Shown: positions 35,352 through 47,376 of the stretch, one piece after another
How positions within the stretch are numbered: position 1 is the first letter of the stretch
How the letters are laid out: each line of letters starts with the position of its first letter
Assembly (NCBI GenBank): GCA_001986395.2
Contig: MQVO02000003.1
Location: 1,426,001 to 1,490,000 of the forward strand
Source of the DNA: Irpex lacteus
Taxonomy: Eukaryota > Basidiomycota > Agaricomycetes > Polyporales > Irpicaceae
DNA: 64,000 bases
Direction: 5' to 3'
Notes under the pieces: model-generated
Database searches by the model: none
Seen by the model: only the letters and a program-made list of their open reading frames with translations
What the model was told of the DNA's origin: nothing
Translations under genes and position numbers: made by a program

Positions 35352-37361
35352 AATGAGGGAGAAATGGTCGGAGAGAGGAGGTGAGTGCGCTGCTGTTTAC
35401 CATGGAGGGTTCATACTTAGGCTTCCAGTCACACACTGCCATAGGAAATCATGCATTATACATGAGGCATTAGACGACTTGAGAATGGATACGATAGACA
35501 TCGATTCGGAAACAGCCTGAACTCTCCCGGGCCTGGACGGGAGTTGATAGAAGGTCATCTGCCAGTGCATATTAGTCTTCTATCAGGATGAGGGACGCAC
35601 CGTCTCTACACTATTCGCAGTTACATATAAGCTGTACTGTGCACGTGGAGTGAGTGCTAGGTAGTGCAGACTAGGTGTATGCGCACTGCGCGCGGCATAG
35701 CCTATCTGGGTCGCGCACAGACCATTAGAATCTAAGATGATCTATCAATGTGAGTAAGTCTTGAATAAGATCCGGGAAGTAAACAATATACAGAGTCTCC
35801 TAGGGTTGATGGGACCTCCCCGTCCTTCGGGTGCTCAGTATACTACCGCAGAGATATTAGTGTTCGTGAGCCTTGAGCGTCATGATCATCGGTTTTCCAA
35901 ATTCCCAGGTCTTCCCCTGCCTGGTTACGGGGAGTCAGTTCCAGCCGAACTCACATAGAACAACGGCTATAGTACTTCTCGACAGTAGCATAATTCAATG
36001 CATTTCGACTCTTGAGATGAAAATTGGGAGCCACAGTTCGGCGAGGGGCATTGAGTACTTGCAGTGTGGTTTCGGATCACAGCGGCTGAGTTTGAATTTC
36101 CCGAAAGTCCTTAACCTTAAGGGGAAGTCGAAACCGTCAACGGCGCTTCCGAGTAAGTAGTCTGCCAAGTGGTTGAAACGTTGACAACTTGAAGGTCTTG
36201 CGCCGTATTCTAGTCTCCCCAAGGCAGAAGAGACAGATAAAAACTCGTGCCTCATGATCGCTTTCTGGCCCGTAGCCCCCTTTGGCAATGATGCTGGGCT
36301 TTTCTCGTTATTCAGAGTCGAGTATAAAGTCGTATCTCTACTTCATGAGGTCTTTGGAGGGTTTTGGTTTTCTGACCTTGCTAGTGTTTGTGCACACTTT
36401 TCCAACCCTACTACTTAGCATTGTGCAAAGCGATAGCAGGGACAGATGTGCATGTAAGCCTGAGGGTAACAAGTAAAGTTGAACTCGTATGTGCAATGAA
36501 TATGCATGCTGTCTATCATTTGTCCAATTCTACATAACTCGATAATCGCATCTCTTGTTCTTCTAGTTGTCATGATTGTAACACCAAAGTCCAAACCGTC
36601 TTTTGAAGTGCAAGAGCTGTGAGCGGCAACAAGTCTTTATATTCCGGTTCACCTGCCGGTGTCACGGCTGACGTTGTCTTAAAACATATACTTTACTACC
36701 CTACGTTCAAAACCTAGCATACAGAAAGTCGTGTATAATAATCCGTGCAGTGTGAACGTAGGGGAGGTCATCAATTTAACGAGGGCACGGAAACAGCGGC
36801 AAGAAGGAAGAGATGAGGAGGGGATCGCGAGGATGGCGTAGCAGGTATGATGTGTTCCGTGAATGCGTGGAAGAACTAGCCGTAGGGCGGTAAGAGAGGA
36901 GAACGATGGAGGGAAAGATGCGCGGTATAATATCAAGAGCCATTGGTGGTGAATGCATGGATGATGACGATGATGAATGACGGATGAATGGGGATAGAGA
37001 TGTGTACGACGGCACGAGTCACGGAACACGAGAACTAAATGAAGAGCATACGAGATGGGAAGGCTCGAGACGATGGAAGTGACTGAGTCGAATGGTAATG
37101 ACGAGGTCGTGATAACGCGTGTATGAATGCTATTGAACCGAAGCCATGAACCAAATGCTCGTCGAACAAAAATACAGCAAGGTGCAGGATATGCATACAA
37201 GAAATGAAGGAGCGGGCGGGGGATATCAGGAGTAACGATGTGGGGATTCCTCTAGCGACGTCCGCGCCTGCGGAATCGGATGGGTTTAATAAGTTATAAC
37301 TGGGTTAACACCCAAGTACCAGATTGTCCGACCGGCATGGTAGACGGACGTCCAGTAGTTG
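35352..37361. other. Two-kilobase intergenic region
   Basis: Promoter of the large Gln-rich gene on the left and 3' flank of the Ser/Pro-rich gene on the right. A minus-strand open frame at 36679-37200 is His/Ser/Leu-rich with no domain and probably lies in 3' UTR. Nothing else is supported. Confidence 0.5.
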
Positions 37362-38608
37362 TCATCGGGTGCTAATCGCGACAGCTTCAGAAGCGGATAA
37401 CGTATTTTGATCTTCCTGAGTGCTATCCGAAGGTGAGAGCTGGGCGGGATCGCTAGAGGGATTTGTTAGAGAGACGGTCTGTGCCGTCCCGCGGTCTTGC
37501 TCCGAGATGAGAACCTGCCCATCCTCCGATGGTCGATCCCCACTAGACGACCTCCTTGCTTGCGTCTTTGCAACCTTTGGCGATGTCCGTGCCTGCTCCT
37601 TTTCACGCTCCCTCTCTGCCATCGCGCTGCGTGATCTCTTCCTCTGATGAGTTGAAGACAACTCTGCGACCGCGCCCATACTATTCTTCTTCTTAGCTAC
37701 GAGTCCCGGTGGTATGGGCGCATCCTTCGGAACGTGCTTGGGATGCGTTGGAGAGTAGCTGCGGTCTGGACGCTTGCCGCGTGGTTGAGGAAGAGACGAT
37801 ATTGTACCGAGTGTGATGGAGCAGTGGGCGAAAGCAGACACGGGGACAAAGGGCGAAGACATGGAGGGATGCAACGAAGGTGAGGGCATTGACACCTTTA
37901 TTTCGTGCTGAGTTGAGGACGGCACAGGGAATGGGTACTCGAATCTTGGAGAGACGTCGAAAGGAGTACCGATGATGACGGATGGGGAATGAAGGGAAAG
38001 ATTGGAAAGGCAGAGATGAGGTTTAAGTGCCTCCTCCGGACAGGTGGTGTCCTTCAGAGCCGCGGCGGTGCCTGAGGGCTGAGAATGATGTTGTTAGGAT
38101 ATCGGCGAGGAGGAAAAAGAGTAAGATGTGTACCTGTGTCACTGCACCGACGCCGTCTCCCGTGACGACTGAGACAAGAACCCCGTCGTCGAGGTCGGGG
38201 TCTGGAGTTGGGCTTCCTGGGGTGCGCTGAGCCTCTGGGAGGACATCTACGACGGGCAAGATGTCATCCTGGCCGTTGTCGAGGGCAATGTAGGTAGGAG
38301 GGACGGTCGGCATGAGCTTGAAGTCGTGGAGGGCCCTGTGAGAAATCCTACGGAGAAACGGCGAGCTCGTCGACAGCAACGGCGTGAAGAGCGACACCGA
38401 GGAGCCTTGGGAGTCGAGAGGAAAGCCAGAAATAGCCAAGGCTGGGCCTGGTGCAGATGTTGGAGAGGGTGGCTGTAGACAAAGCAGGCACTCCACAGAG
38501 AGGTTGATGTGGACAGCAGACTGCGAAGAAATTGCAGCAGGCGTGGTGGGACTATATCACATTGCTCGACGCCCGATCCTCGGCACTCCCCGCACTGCGT
38601 ATCGTCAT
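37362..38608 (-). CDS. Ser/Pro-rich protein of unknown function
   Basis: I do not recognise this gene. The model starts at 38608 (MTIRSAGSAEDRASSN), crosses a 40-base intron to SAVHINLSVECLLCLQPPSP, and crosses a second intron after GDGVGAVTQ to PSGTAAALKDTTCPEEALKP. It then runs uninterrupted to the stop. Composition is Ser, Pro and Arg rich and low complexity. A charged stretch (HQRKRSRSAMAEREREKEQ) could be a nuclear localisation signal or short helix. There is no visible catalytic motif. The transposon at 38785 sits only about 177 bases upstream of this start, so its promoter may be interrupted. Start and first intron are the weakest parts of the model. Confidence 0.5.
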
Positions 38609-38784
38609 GACGTTCGCTAGACTAGGTAAGGCGCCCAATCGTCATCCCCCTCAATCGTCCATCATTTCACCAGTCCGAGCCCGTCCGTCCCATTTGTCGG
38701 CTTCAAGCTTCGGCGTCGCATGCAAAAGCGACAAACGATGACCAAAGTACGCGTCGGGTCCGCATCTGGTTTTTTTCTGAATTA

Positions 38785-38871
38785 CAGTCATCTACCCCCC
38801 AATGGGACACTACCCCCCAATGGGCCACCTGCCTTATACGGGCAGGCGCCGTCCCAGTTTGGAAGGGTGTA
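38785..38871 (+). repeat. Left terminal inverted repeat of transposon
   Basis: This 87 bp repeat contains two tandem copies of CTACCCCCCAATGGG(A/C)CAC, then a small palindrome CCTGCC-TTATACG-GGCAGG. The repeated motif is a likely transposase-binding site (inference). Confidence 0.95.
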
Positions 38872-38944
38872 AGCGCGCTCAAGGACGCGTCGGTTTTTGA
38901 TACCGTTAGAGTCGTATATTGTACAATATCATGCATCATGCATC

Positions 38945-40293
38945 ATGGTCGGCCGAGCTGAATCTGCACTTCTTAAACATTTTCGAAAGATCAAAACAAC
39001 TGACTCTAAGATCAAATCTGCTGCCAATGATTATAAATCTATAAACACATCCGCAAAAACTGGGAGCTACAGAGCAGTTGCACGCAAATATGGGGCCGCG
39101 AAGGAGACCGTGAGACGCAGAGTAAAGGGTGGACGTAGTATGCTGCAGAGAGGAGTAGAGGAGAGAGCTACCAGGCCAGAGGAAGACGAGGAGCTGGCGT
39201 TGTGGATCGAAGGGCTTTCCGACCGCGCCCTACCTCCCACCAACGCAAAGATTATCGCGATGGCCAACCGAATTGTTGCCTCGCGCGGCGGCCACCCAGT
39301 GGGAAAGAATTGGATCTATAAATTCAAAGGAAGACAAGCAGCACGTCTCGCCACATCATGGGGCTCGAGTTATTCAACCCAGAAGGCTAGCGCACTCAAT
39401 CCTACCAATCTCAAAGAACATTTTGCGGTGGTAAGCAGTGTCTATGAGTCCTTCGACGTCAAAGACCACAACCGCTTCGTTGCCGATGAAACTGGCCTAC
39501 AGAAAAGTCAAAATGGAGCTGTGCGGGTGGTTGGGAGGCGAGGGGTTAAACGACAACACGTACAGCAGAATAGTGACCGCGTCCTCACGTCAGTCATGGG
39601 AACCATCTGCGCAGATGGTACATCACTGCCTCCGTTCGTGATCTTCAAGGGCGAGCGGTTTCAGGCATCTTGGGGTGCTAATAACCGTGGTGGAGCTCTG
39701 TGCGTATTATTCCTTGATTTTAACTCTATAATTGTACTAAGATGTACGTTAGTATTGGGCACTCAGCCTCGGGTTATATAGACTCGGAGCTCGCTCTTGA
39801 ATGGTTGAAGTGGCTGGACAAGCTTACCACAAAAAAGGCGAATGGAGACACTCGGGTGTTGCACCTAGACGGACACTCCACACATACCTCGCTCGATTTT
39901 GATGACTATGCAGCTGCTCACGATATAGTTCTTGTCGGTTATCCCCCGGAATCCACCGATCGACTCCAGGGCCTTGATGTCCTTCACTATTCGAGGGTGA
40001 AGGATATCTGGCCACGGAAAGTTCGTGAGTGGGATGCCTCGCACTACGAGGCCCTCGGAGGCTCGGGTATGCTGGCTATCATACACGAGATCTGGCAAGA
40101 GGTCTTTACCGTAGACAACAACAAGAAGGCATTTGAGCTTACAGGGTTAACACGCCCTGTCAACCCAAATGCCATCGCACCATCTGCCATCGCACCTGCA
40201 TCAGGAAAAAGGAAATTCCGTATACCCACAGTGTGGCGTCTGTACCGTTACATACCGAGCCCACCCCGTATACCTCACCTAACATTTGCCTGA
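38945..40293 (+). CDS. DDE transposase, catalytic region
   Basis: This is the transposase of the surrounding element. The N-terminus has a helix-turn-helix (SYRAVARKYGAAKETVRRRV) and a CENP-B-like second domain (WIEGLSDRALPPTNAKIIAM, GHPVGKNWIYKFKGR). The three catalytic acids appear to be present: D in RFVADETG, D in LHLDGHSTHTS, and D in LQGLDVLHYSRVKDIW. A short intron near 39704-39741 joins GALC to MYVSIGHSASGYIDSELALE. The frame stops at 40293 after FELTGLTRPVNPNAIAPSAI. The usual C-terminal part of the family lies 1.8 kb downstream, so the protein may be spliced to it or split. The start at 38945 (MVGRAESALLKHFRKIK) is 74 bases inside the left repeat. Confidence 0.85.
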
Positions 40294-42085
40294 GTACATA
40301 CCAGTGTGGACGTATATATAATATCATTTGGCTGGCACGATTGGTCTTTGCGGAAGCTTCAAGCTATGAAGCGCATGCCGTCTGAAGTTTCGAGGTAATG
40401 GTGAGCAGCGCGTGAGCATAATTACTGATCAAGTCGATTACTAGTGAATGTCCCAGCAGGATTTCCGTATTGCAAAACGACGCACAAAGATTTAGTTACA
40501 TGATTGTAAGGAAGCCATGAACTGTAACGGTCACTCATAGACGCAACTTTGAAACACGGCAACTTCGACGCTATGGCCCGGTGTGCGTGAATTACGTGAA
40601 ATACTACCGGAACAGGAGTCGCGGTTTGCAGAATATTGCACGAGCTCCTGATCATCGAAGTCTGTTCAGTTGCCAACTTGCCATACAGGACTGAACTCAA
40701 AAGAGCGGTGCGTGTGCGCGAGGTGAGACCTGTGAGGCCTGACTCGTCCACTGGCGCGGAAGTTACTGAGATAAGCGCCTCCGGCAGACGCCTAGTCACC
40801 TGACTCTGTTGATCGTTCTCTCGCTGCCAGTGGTGTCGCGTCGACTTCAACTTCTTTCTTCTTCGCCATCACGTCCCCTTCATCCCTCTCATCCCTCTCA
40901 TCCTCCTCCTCCCTCTTCTCCCCCTTCTTCCTCTCTACTCAGCTGAACTCCTTCACTATACTATACGCTGTGGTCACACCAGTCTGGACGATGCACAAGG
41001 TATGAGGCTGCAAGTCAAGCCGTTGCACTCTGCTGCAGTCTGATAATCTCTCGTTTACTTCTTGCCCTACTAGAATGTTATGCTCACGTTTCTCTAGGGG
41101 TCAAGCGAGGCAAGACAGGCGTGAATGGGCCGCTGGCTACGCCCATGGACAATCCAGGACACGGTTTTAGCGCAGTCGACGACGGCAATAAGGTACGCGT
41201 ACATCCATGCATACTTTATCATACTTACTCGTTTTCTCAGTGTGAAACTTTGCACAATGAAGAGGACCAGCTTGCCAGCATGCTGTGAGACTGAAGGTGC
41301 GTGTTTGTCTATTATACCATGCGTCTCGAGGATGGCCAACCGATGTTTCCTGTAGTTGAAATAACCGCATCGCCTGCCACGACGAGAGACTTGGTATGTA
41401 CGTTTGTTTTTCCCTATTATATGCCCGCTTACATTCTTGTTCAGGATCTTCTGTTCCTTCGCTCATCACAACGGACACCCGTCTCAAGAGGCAAATATAC
41501 CAGGTGTGCGTTTCCGTTGTAGCATCCTGCTCATTCATAGTCCAACGCCAGCGGGCCATCCTGTCTGGCCGATGGCCCTCAGGTAGTACCTCAATGCTCA
41601 TACATAGCTACTGACTGCAACACAGGCCAGCCATGCACCTTGCTAGCCGCTGCTCCATCGTCCTTTCGCTTTCCATCTCTATTTCATGCACTCTTCTATC
41701 CCCTTCTACCATTCTACTCCTCTATTTCCCAACTCACACTCCTCGCATGCTTTTACCCCTGACCGCCATGGACATGTGTGTAGTGAAAGTCGAGGTAGTA
41801 TCTATACCTGTTGTACTTTACATGTATGTTGTAGCTACTTATAATATATATTATTGCGCCCCAATTCTTACAAATAGGAGTGAATATTGACTGGGCTGTT
41901 GTGATTCAAGAACAGTATGGTCGGATATACAACTGCACTCTACTCTATATTTGAGTATGAACTGGTATATAGCGGTACAGACGTCTCGCAGGAGGTACAG
42001 GAGAGTATATACATGGGGGGTAGGTAGAGAGGTATAAAAGGTATGCAAAGTACATATCACTACGTACCACTTCTCGTTTTTCCAG
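40294..42085 (+). other. Transposon interior with exon/intron-like blocks
   Basis: A C/T-rich tract (40850-40945) is followed by several blocks separated by good GT...AG intron signals: 41193-41240, about 41396-41450 and 41500-41538. Between them are readable peptides such as GPLATPMDNPGHGFSAVDDG, DGQPMFPVVEITASPATTRD and GHPVWPMALRPAMHLAS. I could not join all blocks in one frame: a stop follows QLASML near 41285. It may be a linker part of the transposase gene, a captured host fragment or a decayed passenger gene. No family is recognised. Confidence 0.35.
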
Positions 42086-43169
42086 ATGTGCGGAAGAGAC
42101 CTCTATCAACAGCACCTATCCAATGCCTCAGTCAGCAGAAGTTCGGGAAGCCGCAGAGGTGATAGGAATTCTGCGGAAATACCATGCAGAAGGCGTACCT
42201 TTGGTCACCGAATCCACTGGCGACGTAATTGTCCTACCCCGCACACCACCCCCTGAGGCTGCCAGTCGTTCTTGGGCCCATGATGGCCAGTCCACGCCGT
42301 CATTTGATCTGTCGCCTTCATCACGACAGATTGATCCCAGCCTCTTCACACCTCGAAAACGCGCAAGAGCGTATGCTTACCATGTCCGTCATAGTATTAA
42401 CTATGACATCCATCTGGCCCCGATAGCCGTTGACACTCCGCCGAAGTCACCTACGCTCGAGTGTCCACCGCGAGCCTCATGCTCAATGAACAGTGCCTCC
42501 GAGGACCTCCCAGATGTCAACGAGATGTGCATCGATGACCTCAGATTGGAACTGGCGCACCATCGAGAGCAGTCACGTCAGGCGCAGACCGATCTTGCTG
42601 CATTGGAGAGTGCCGTGTACTCTCAGAACGCCAAATTAGTTCTTCAACATGACTACGCCGTCACGCTTCAGACGAAACTCAACGATAAGAAGGCGAAAGA
42701 GCGCACCTCACACACTCTGAAATATCTCAAGAACGGTGGTCGCCGAGTCTACACTGACGAGGAATACCGGGACGCATGTCGACGTGATGTACAAGAAGCA
42801 AAGGATGGACGTCTTGAAAAGATCCGGCGAGCAACAATCCGAGCGATCACAGGACAACGTACTGTGTGGCGGAGCAGTCAGAAGACGCATCGTCAGATCT
42901 TAAGAGATCGCAAGGATACTGAGGTCAAGGAGTGGCAGGCGGAGTGCGACAGGTGTGTCGCGCGTGGTGATAAGAAGCCAGATAAGCCATCGCCGGTGGA
43001 ACGTCGTGCGAAAACTCCCGTGGAGTTTGAGGAGTGGATTAACAGAGTGCGAGAGTTTGACGTCGACGAGTTGGAAGAACTAGAGGACGCAACGAGTGGG
43101 ATTAGCGGTAAGAAACAGAAGTCTAATATTCTATTTGACACCATGAAAGACTTGCTCGAGACTCGGTAG
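42086..43169 (+). CDS. Transposase C-terminal coiled-coil region
   Basis: The frame opens after a probable acceptor at 42085, and the first Met is at 42123. It starts with a Pro/Ser-rich segment, then a coiled coil (DDLRLELAHHREQSRQAQTD, ALESAVYSQNAKLVLQHDY) and a long basic Arg/Lys helix (KIRRATIRAITGQRTVWRSS). It ends with an acidic tail. This order is what I know from the C-termini of DDE proteins of agaricomycete pogo-like elements. It could be the last exon of the transposase or a second ORF. The stop is about 160 bases before the right terminal repeat. Confidence 0.7.
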
Positions 43170-43328
43170 TGTACTGGAAGGATCAATAACGCAGACAACA
43201 CAGACGTTGAGAACTGAAATCATTCATATATTCAAGTTGTATCTTGTATGTACTCTAGCTGTATATACTTTTGTATCTTGGACACTCGAGACTGCTATAA
43301 GCATGATGGACTTCGACGGCAGTGGCGC

Positions 43329-43415
43329 TACACCCTTCCAAACTGGGACGGCGCCTGCCCGTATAAGGCAGGTGGCCCATTGGGGGGTAGTGTCCCATTG
43401 GGGGGTAGATGACTG
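43329..43415 (-). repeat. Right terminal inverted repeat of transposon
   Basis: Exact reverse complement of 38785-38871 by eye, followed by TA at 43416-43417. Confidence 0.95.
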
Positions 43416-43944
43416 TAACCCCGAATTACTTGGGCGCAAGCTGCCTCCCCCATGCCTCATGTTTGCCCCGTACGATCAGTGCTGATAGTAATTTGGGCCA
43501 ATCGTGGTCCGTCCTCGATCAATCTTCAGATCTCCTCTCTGGCCACCGATCATCATACTGAACACCTGACGGAGGTCTCATTGACTCTTTTTAATATACT
43601 TCGCGGAGCTCGCAGCAGAAAAAAACATACTAGCAGCCGCTTTTTACATAACTAACGTCATTGCCAAGAGCGGAACCAAAATAATACTAATTTGAAGTGG
43701 TAATAGTACAAGATGGTGAACTTGCTTGAACTTTGGGCAACCGTACGATTTACTTGAATTGAGCGTTGAGTATCGAACGGACGGAATGGCCGTTCAGAGT
43801 GCATAAGAGAAAAGTAAATATTAGGTATAGAAATTATACGAATAGCTGATAGTTTACATCTAGTACAAGACCGAAACCCTCCAAATATACCATGAAGTAG
43901 AGATACAACACGCTCGACGGATAGAAAAGAAAACAGTATCATGT
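43416..43944. other. Spacer between transposon and fused gene
   Basis: A/T-rich 3' flank of the fused NAD(P)-binding gene. No coding signal that I can support. Confidence 0.5.
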
Positions 43945-46704
43945 TCAGTGGCGAAGACGACGCAAGACCTTAGTCAACCACGAGCCCGAGCGCCGCTTCG
44001 ACTTCACCTTCTCCCCTTCTCCATCAAACGTCGACTCCGACTGTGACTCCTTCTGCTGCTTTATAAAGACCTCAACCTCAGCATCCACGCTCGCAAGGAA
44101 ATCCTTCGTCGTCAACTTCGGCGCCCAGCCCAACGACCTCGCATGCGGCGACTTCACCCTCGCGTTGCTCCCCCAGATCCCCGCGATCTCCTCCGTCCAG
44201 AAGTACTTCGACAATTCCTCTTTGGCGAAGGTGGTCGGTTCGTCGGATTTGGCGATGCCGCGCTTGACGAGGGCGGCACCAATGGCTTTGGCGAGGTCGT
44301 ACCAGGTGTACTCGCCGTTCTCGCCAAAGTAGTAGCCGTTGTGTCCGTGTCCGACAGCTGAAGGGTTTGCGAGGATCGAGTCGAAGAGGGTGACATAGAA
44401 TTCGGCCTCTGGTGACAAGAAAGATTGATGTCAGTATGATGTTGTAGGATACATTGGGAGGGGGATACGCACGTTCGTTGACGTTGATGCCGGTCCAGAC
44501 GCCTTTGCCTTTACCAACGACACCTGCGCGGCTGCGACCCAGTGCGGCTTTGATCATGGCAGGGACTTGAATGGAGTGGCGGTTAGCGATGCCCGCATCA
44601 ACGATCGGGTTCGAGGCAACACCCCAGATGGTGCTGGGTAGGACAATGTGTGATTTCACATAGCCTAGAATAACAACAATATGTGAGCATGCGATCGTTT
44701 TTACTAAGTCTAAACGTGTATAAAACTGACCTTCTTCGTCAGCTTTAAGAACGACTAGGTCAACGTTGCGGTGCAAGGCAGAATCAGGAGTAGAGGCATC
44801 GATTTCCTTGGGGTCGTCATCGCTGAAGACCCTGTTGGTTGAGCTTAGGCCGTTTGTCGGGCCAGCCCACATGAAGATACCGGTTCCAGAAGTGTGGATC
44901 AGGATAGGGACGTCGCCGGTCTTCTCATGCCTCTTCTTGAAGCCTGAGAGGAACGCGTTCGTGGCGTCAAGATCATCCGAATCGGCCTATTGAAAAGGAT
45001 GGTGAGTTCATGTATTTTCTGCATCGTAAATGCGAGGAACTTACAATGTTAAATAGGATGTGCGCTTCCTCAGCCAACCGCTCGACCAAGGCAGTATCCT
45101 TGATAGAACCGATGACTGGCTTCACGCCAAACGTTTCGAGCTTCTTGGCTTTCTCCTCAGAGCGAACAAGGACCGTGATCTCAAAGGTGTCCTTCTGAGG
45201 ATGGGCAAGGAGACGAGAAAGGACCGAGCTTCCAAGGTAGCCTGGTTCAAAATGTATTTGATTAGCGGACCAGTAGTTCAGAAGTGAGTAGGTCAAGCTA
45301 CGTACCAGTAGGACCAAGGAGCAGGATAGGAGTTTTCGAGAGAGTCGACACAAACTGAGGAGACGACAGCTCCTGCTGTCTGATAATCTCTCCAACCTCG
45401 GCGTCGATGTTCGCAAGGAAGTCCTGGGTAGTGAGCCTAGGTTGCCATCCAATGGAGCGAGAATGCGGGGACTTCACACGGGCGTTGGAGCCCCAGATCC
45501 CAGCGATCTCTTCGGCCCAGAAGTACTTGGACAACTCTTCCTTGGCGAAGGTCGTAGGCTCGTCTGATTTGCTGATACTGCGGCGGACCAGAGACTTGCC
45601 AATGGCTTTGGCGAGGTCGTACCATGAGTATTCGCCGTTCTCGCCGAAGTAGTATCCGTTATGACCGTGGCCGACGGCGGAGGGGTTGGCAAGAATAGCG
45701 TCGTACAATTTGACGTAAAATTCGGCCTCTGCAATCATATCATCTGATCAGTATTTATACGACATAATGGTGTATAAACGAGTACGTACGTTCATTGACG
45801 TTGACGGCGGTCCACAAGGCCTGACCCTTGCCAACTACGCCTGCTTGGCCTCGACCAAGCGCAGCCTTGATCATAGCAGGGACTTGGATAGAGAAGCGGT
45901 TGGCAATACCAGCGTCAACGATCGGGTTCGAGGCGACACCCCAGATGGTGCTAGGCATGACGATGTGTGTCTTGACATATCCTAAGAATGAGGGTTCAGT
46001 ACCTTGCTTAGCGTAGCAGTTTTATGTACTACTGACCTTCCTCGTCGGCCTTCAAGACAACAAGATCGACGTTGCGATGCAGCGCAGACTCAGGCGTAGA
46101 CCTGTCGATGTCCTCTGGATCATCGTCTCGGAAGATCCTGTCCGAAACCGTTAAACCCGTGTTCGGGGCAGCGAACATGAAGACACCTGCGAGTGAAAAC
46201 ACAGGGTGAGTTGATAATATCGCCGACGAATCGAGATCGTACGTACCAGTGCCGGAAGTATGGATAAGGATGGGAACATCGCCGGTCTTTGCGTGCCTTT
46301 TCTTGAATCCAGAGAGGAACGCGTTCGTCGCGGCGAGATCATCTGAGTCGGCCTACAACAAACTATATGAGACATTGCAACCTCATTTCGAGAATTTGTC
46401 AAAACGTACAATATTAAACAGTACATGGGCCTGTTCCGCCAACTGCTCAACTAGGGCAGTGTCTTTGATCGAGCCAATGACGGGGTTGACACCAAAGGTC
46501 TTGAGTTTTCTCGCCTTCTCTTCAGAGCGAACGAGAACTGTGATTTCAAAGGTATTCCTTCGGGGGTGGACAAACAACTGAGAGAGCACTGTGCTTCCAA
46601 GGTAGCCTTGATTTATTAAACAACTGGTCAGAATACGGCGGAGTTGGATGTTTCGATGACAACTTACCAGTTGGGCCGAGGAGGAGAATGGAAGTCTTGG
46701 ACAT
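43945..46704 (-). CDS. Fused two-domain NAD(P)-binding Rossmann protein (type II + type I)
   Basis: Two full paralogues of the 21-24.7 kb genes are read as one frame. The first unit (copy 4) starts at 46704 with MSKTSILLLGPTG and carries type II motifs (GVFMFAAPNTGL). Its last exon, ending NIDAEVGEIIRQQELSSPQF, has no stop. It runs straight into VSTLSKTPILLLGPTG, the first exon of the second unit (copy 3). There the usual start Met is replaced by Leu (CTC for ATG). Copy 3 continues YLGSSVLSRLLAHPQKDTF, FMWAGPTNGLSSTNRVFSDD and ends with the type I basic tail (KSKRRSGSWLTKVLRRLR). The product would be roughly 720 residues with two dinucleotide-binding folds. An alternative is two genes with a damaged start and stop, but the continuous exon favours fusion. 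Function beyond NAD(P)-dependent is unknown. Confidence 0.75.
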
Positions 46705-47376
46705 TGTGTTCGGGGATTGCGAGGAAGGAGGAAGGGGTAGTTTTAGGAGTGGAATGAGGAGAAGTGAGGAAGATGAGTTGGTTGGGATGTTCAGCCTTTC
46801 AACCGTCCATATTATATAGCACCTGGTGCCAAGGTACCAAAGCTTCACGCAACGTTCAACGGAACACCACCGCTGTGCTGAATAATCTGAAAGTCAGCAT
46901 CAGTTGAGGGCAAAGGTCGGGGCGGCATGGCGAGAGCATCAACAGCGTGGCGATTGTTCATCGTCGTTGTTGACTGACAAGAACTGCTTCCGAGGCGGCG
47001 ACGCCGATCCCTCGAAAGCTTATCAAATCTCTTGGAAGGGCACAAACCAGCGCCTCGTAGATTGACCGTCTATGAGAGACGTGATTGGTTGACGGGTTGA
47101 TCCCGACCGAACTTGGATCGCACCAGCAACTTGTGCCAGTCGTATCCTCAGGCTCTCATCACAGGCTTCAAGATTTTACGAGAGGCATTACAAGATACTC
47201 ATACGCGCTCTAAGATCTGGCTTATATCCCACTGGCATGTACTCATGGACTAGAGCAAGGTAGTATGTTCACTGTCGCTGCTTATTGGCATTGAAGAAGC
47301 CGGAAAGCAATTACTTATTCAACCTCGTACTAACGCAAAGACTTCGAGCCATTGGATGTATGTCAAACAAGGATCA
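46705..47376 (-). promoter_or_regulatory. Promoter region of the fused gene with CCAAT block
   Basis: On the minus strand this region carries CGGTCGGGATCA, CCAATCA (complement of 47082-47088), TTTGATAAGC and ACGATGAACAATC in the same order as upstream of copy 2. The CCAAT box is about 384 bases before the start at 46704. A TATATAA-like sequence lies near 46810. Confidence 0.55.

Larger units (their letters stand above)
38785..43415. mobile_element. Pogo/Tc1-like DNA transposon, 4.63 kb
   Basis: The element begins CAGTCATCTA and ends in the reverse complement TAGATGACTG. It is flanked by TA on both sides (38783-38784 and 43416-43417), the target duplication expected for the Tc1/mariner/pogo superfamily. 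The terminal inverted repeats are 87 bp and identical by eye. Inside are a DDE transposase region (38945-40293), a 1.8 kb middle with intron-like blocks, and a coiled-coil region typical of the C-terminus of agaricomycete transposases (42086-43169). Identical ends point to recent movement. It is inserted between the Ser/Pro-rich gene and the fused NAD(P)-binding gene. Confidence 0.92.

Noticed and set aside
36679..37200. 173-residue minus-strand open frame
   Set aside because: His/Ser/Leu-rich and unlike known proteins; probably 3' UTR of the Ser/Pro-rich gene.
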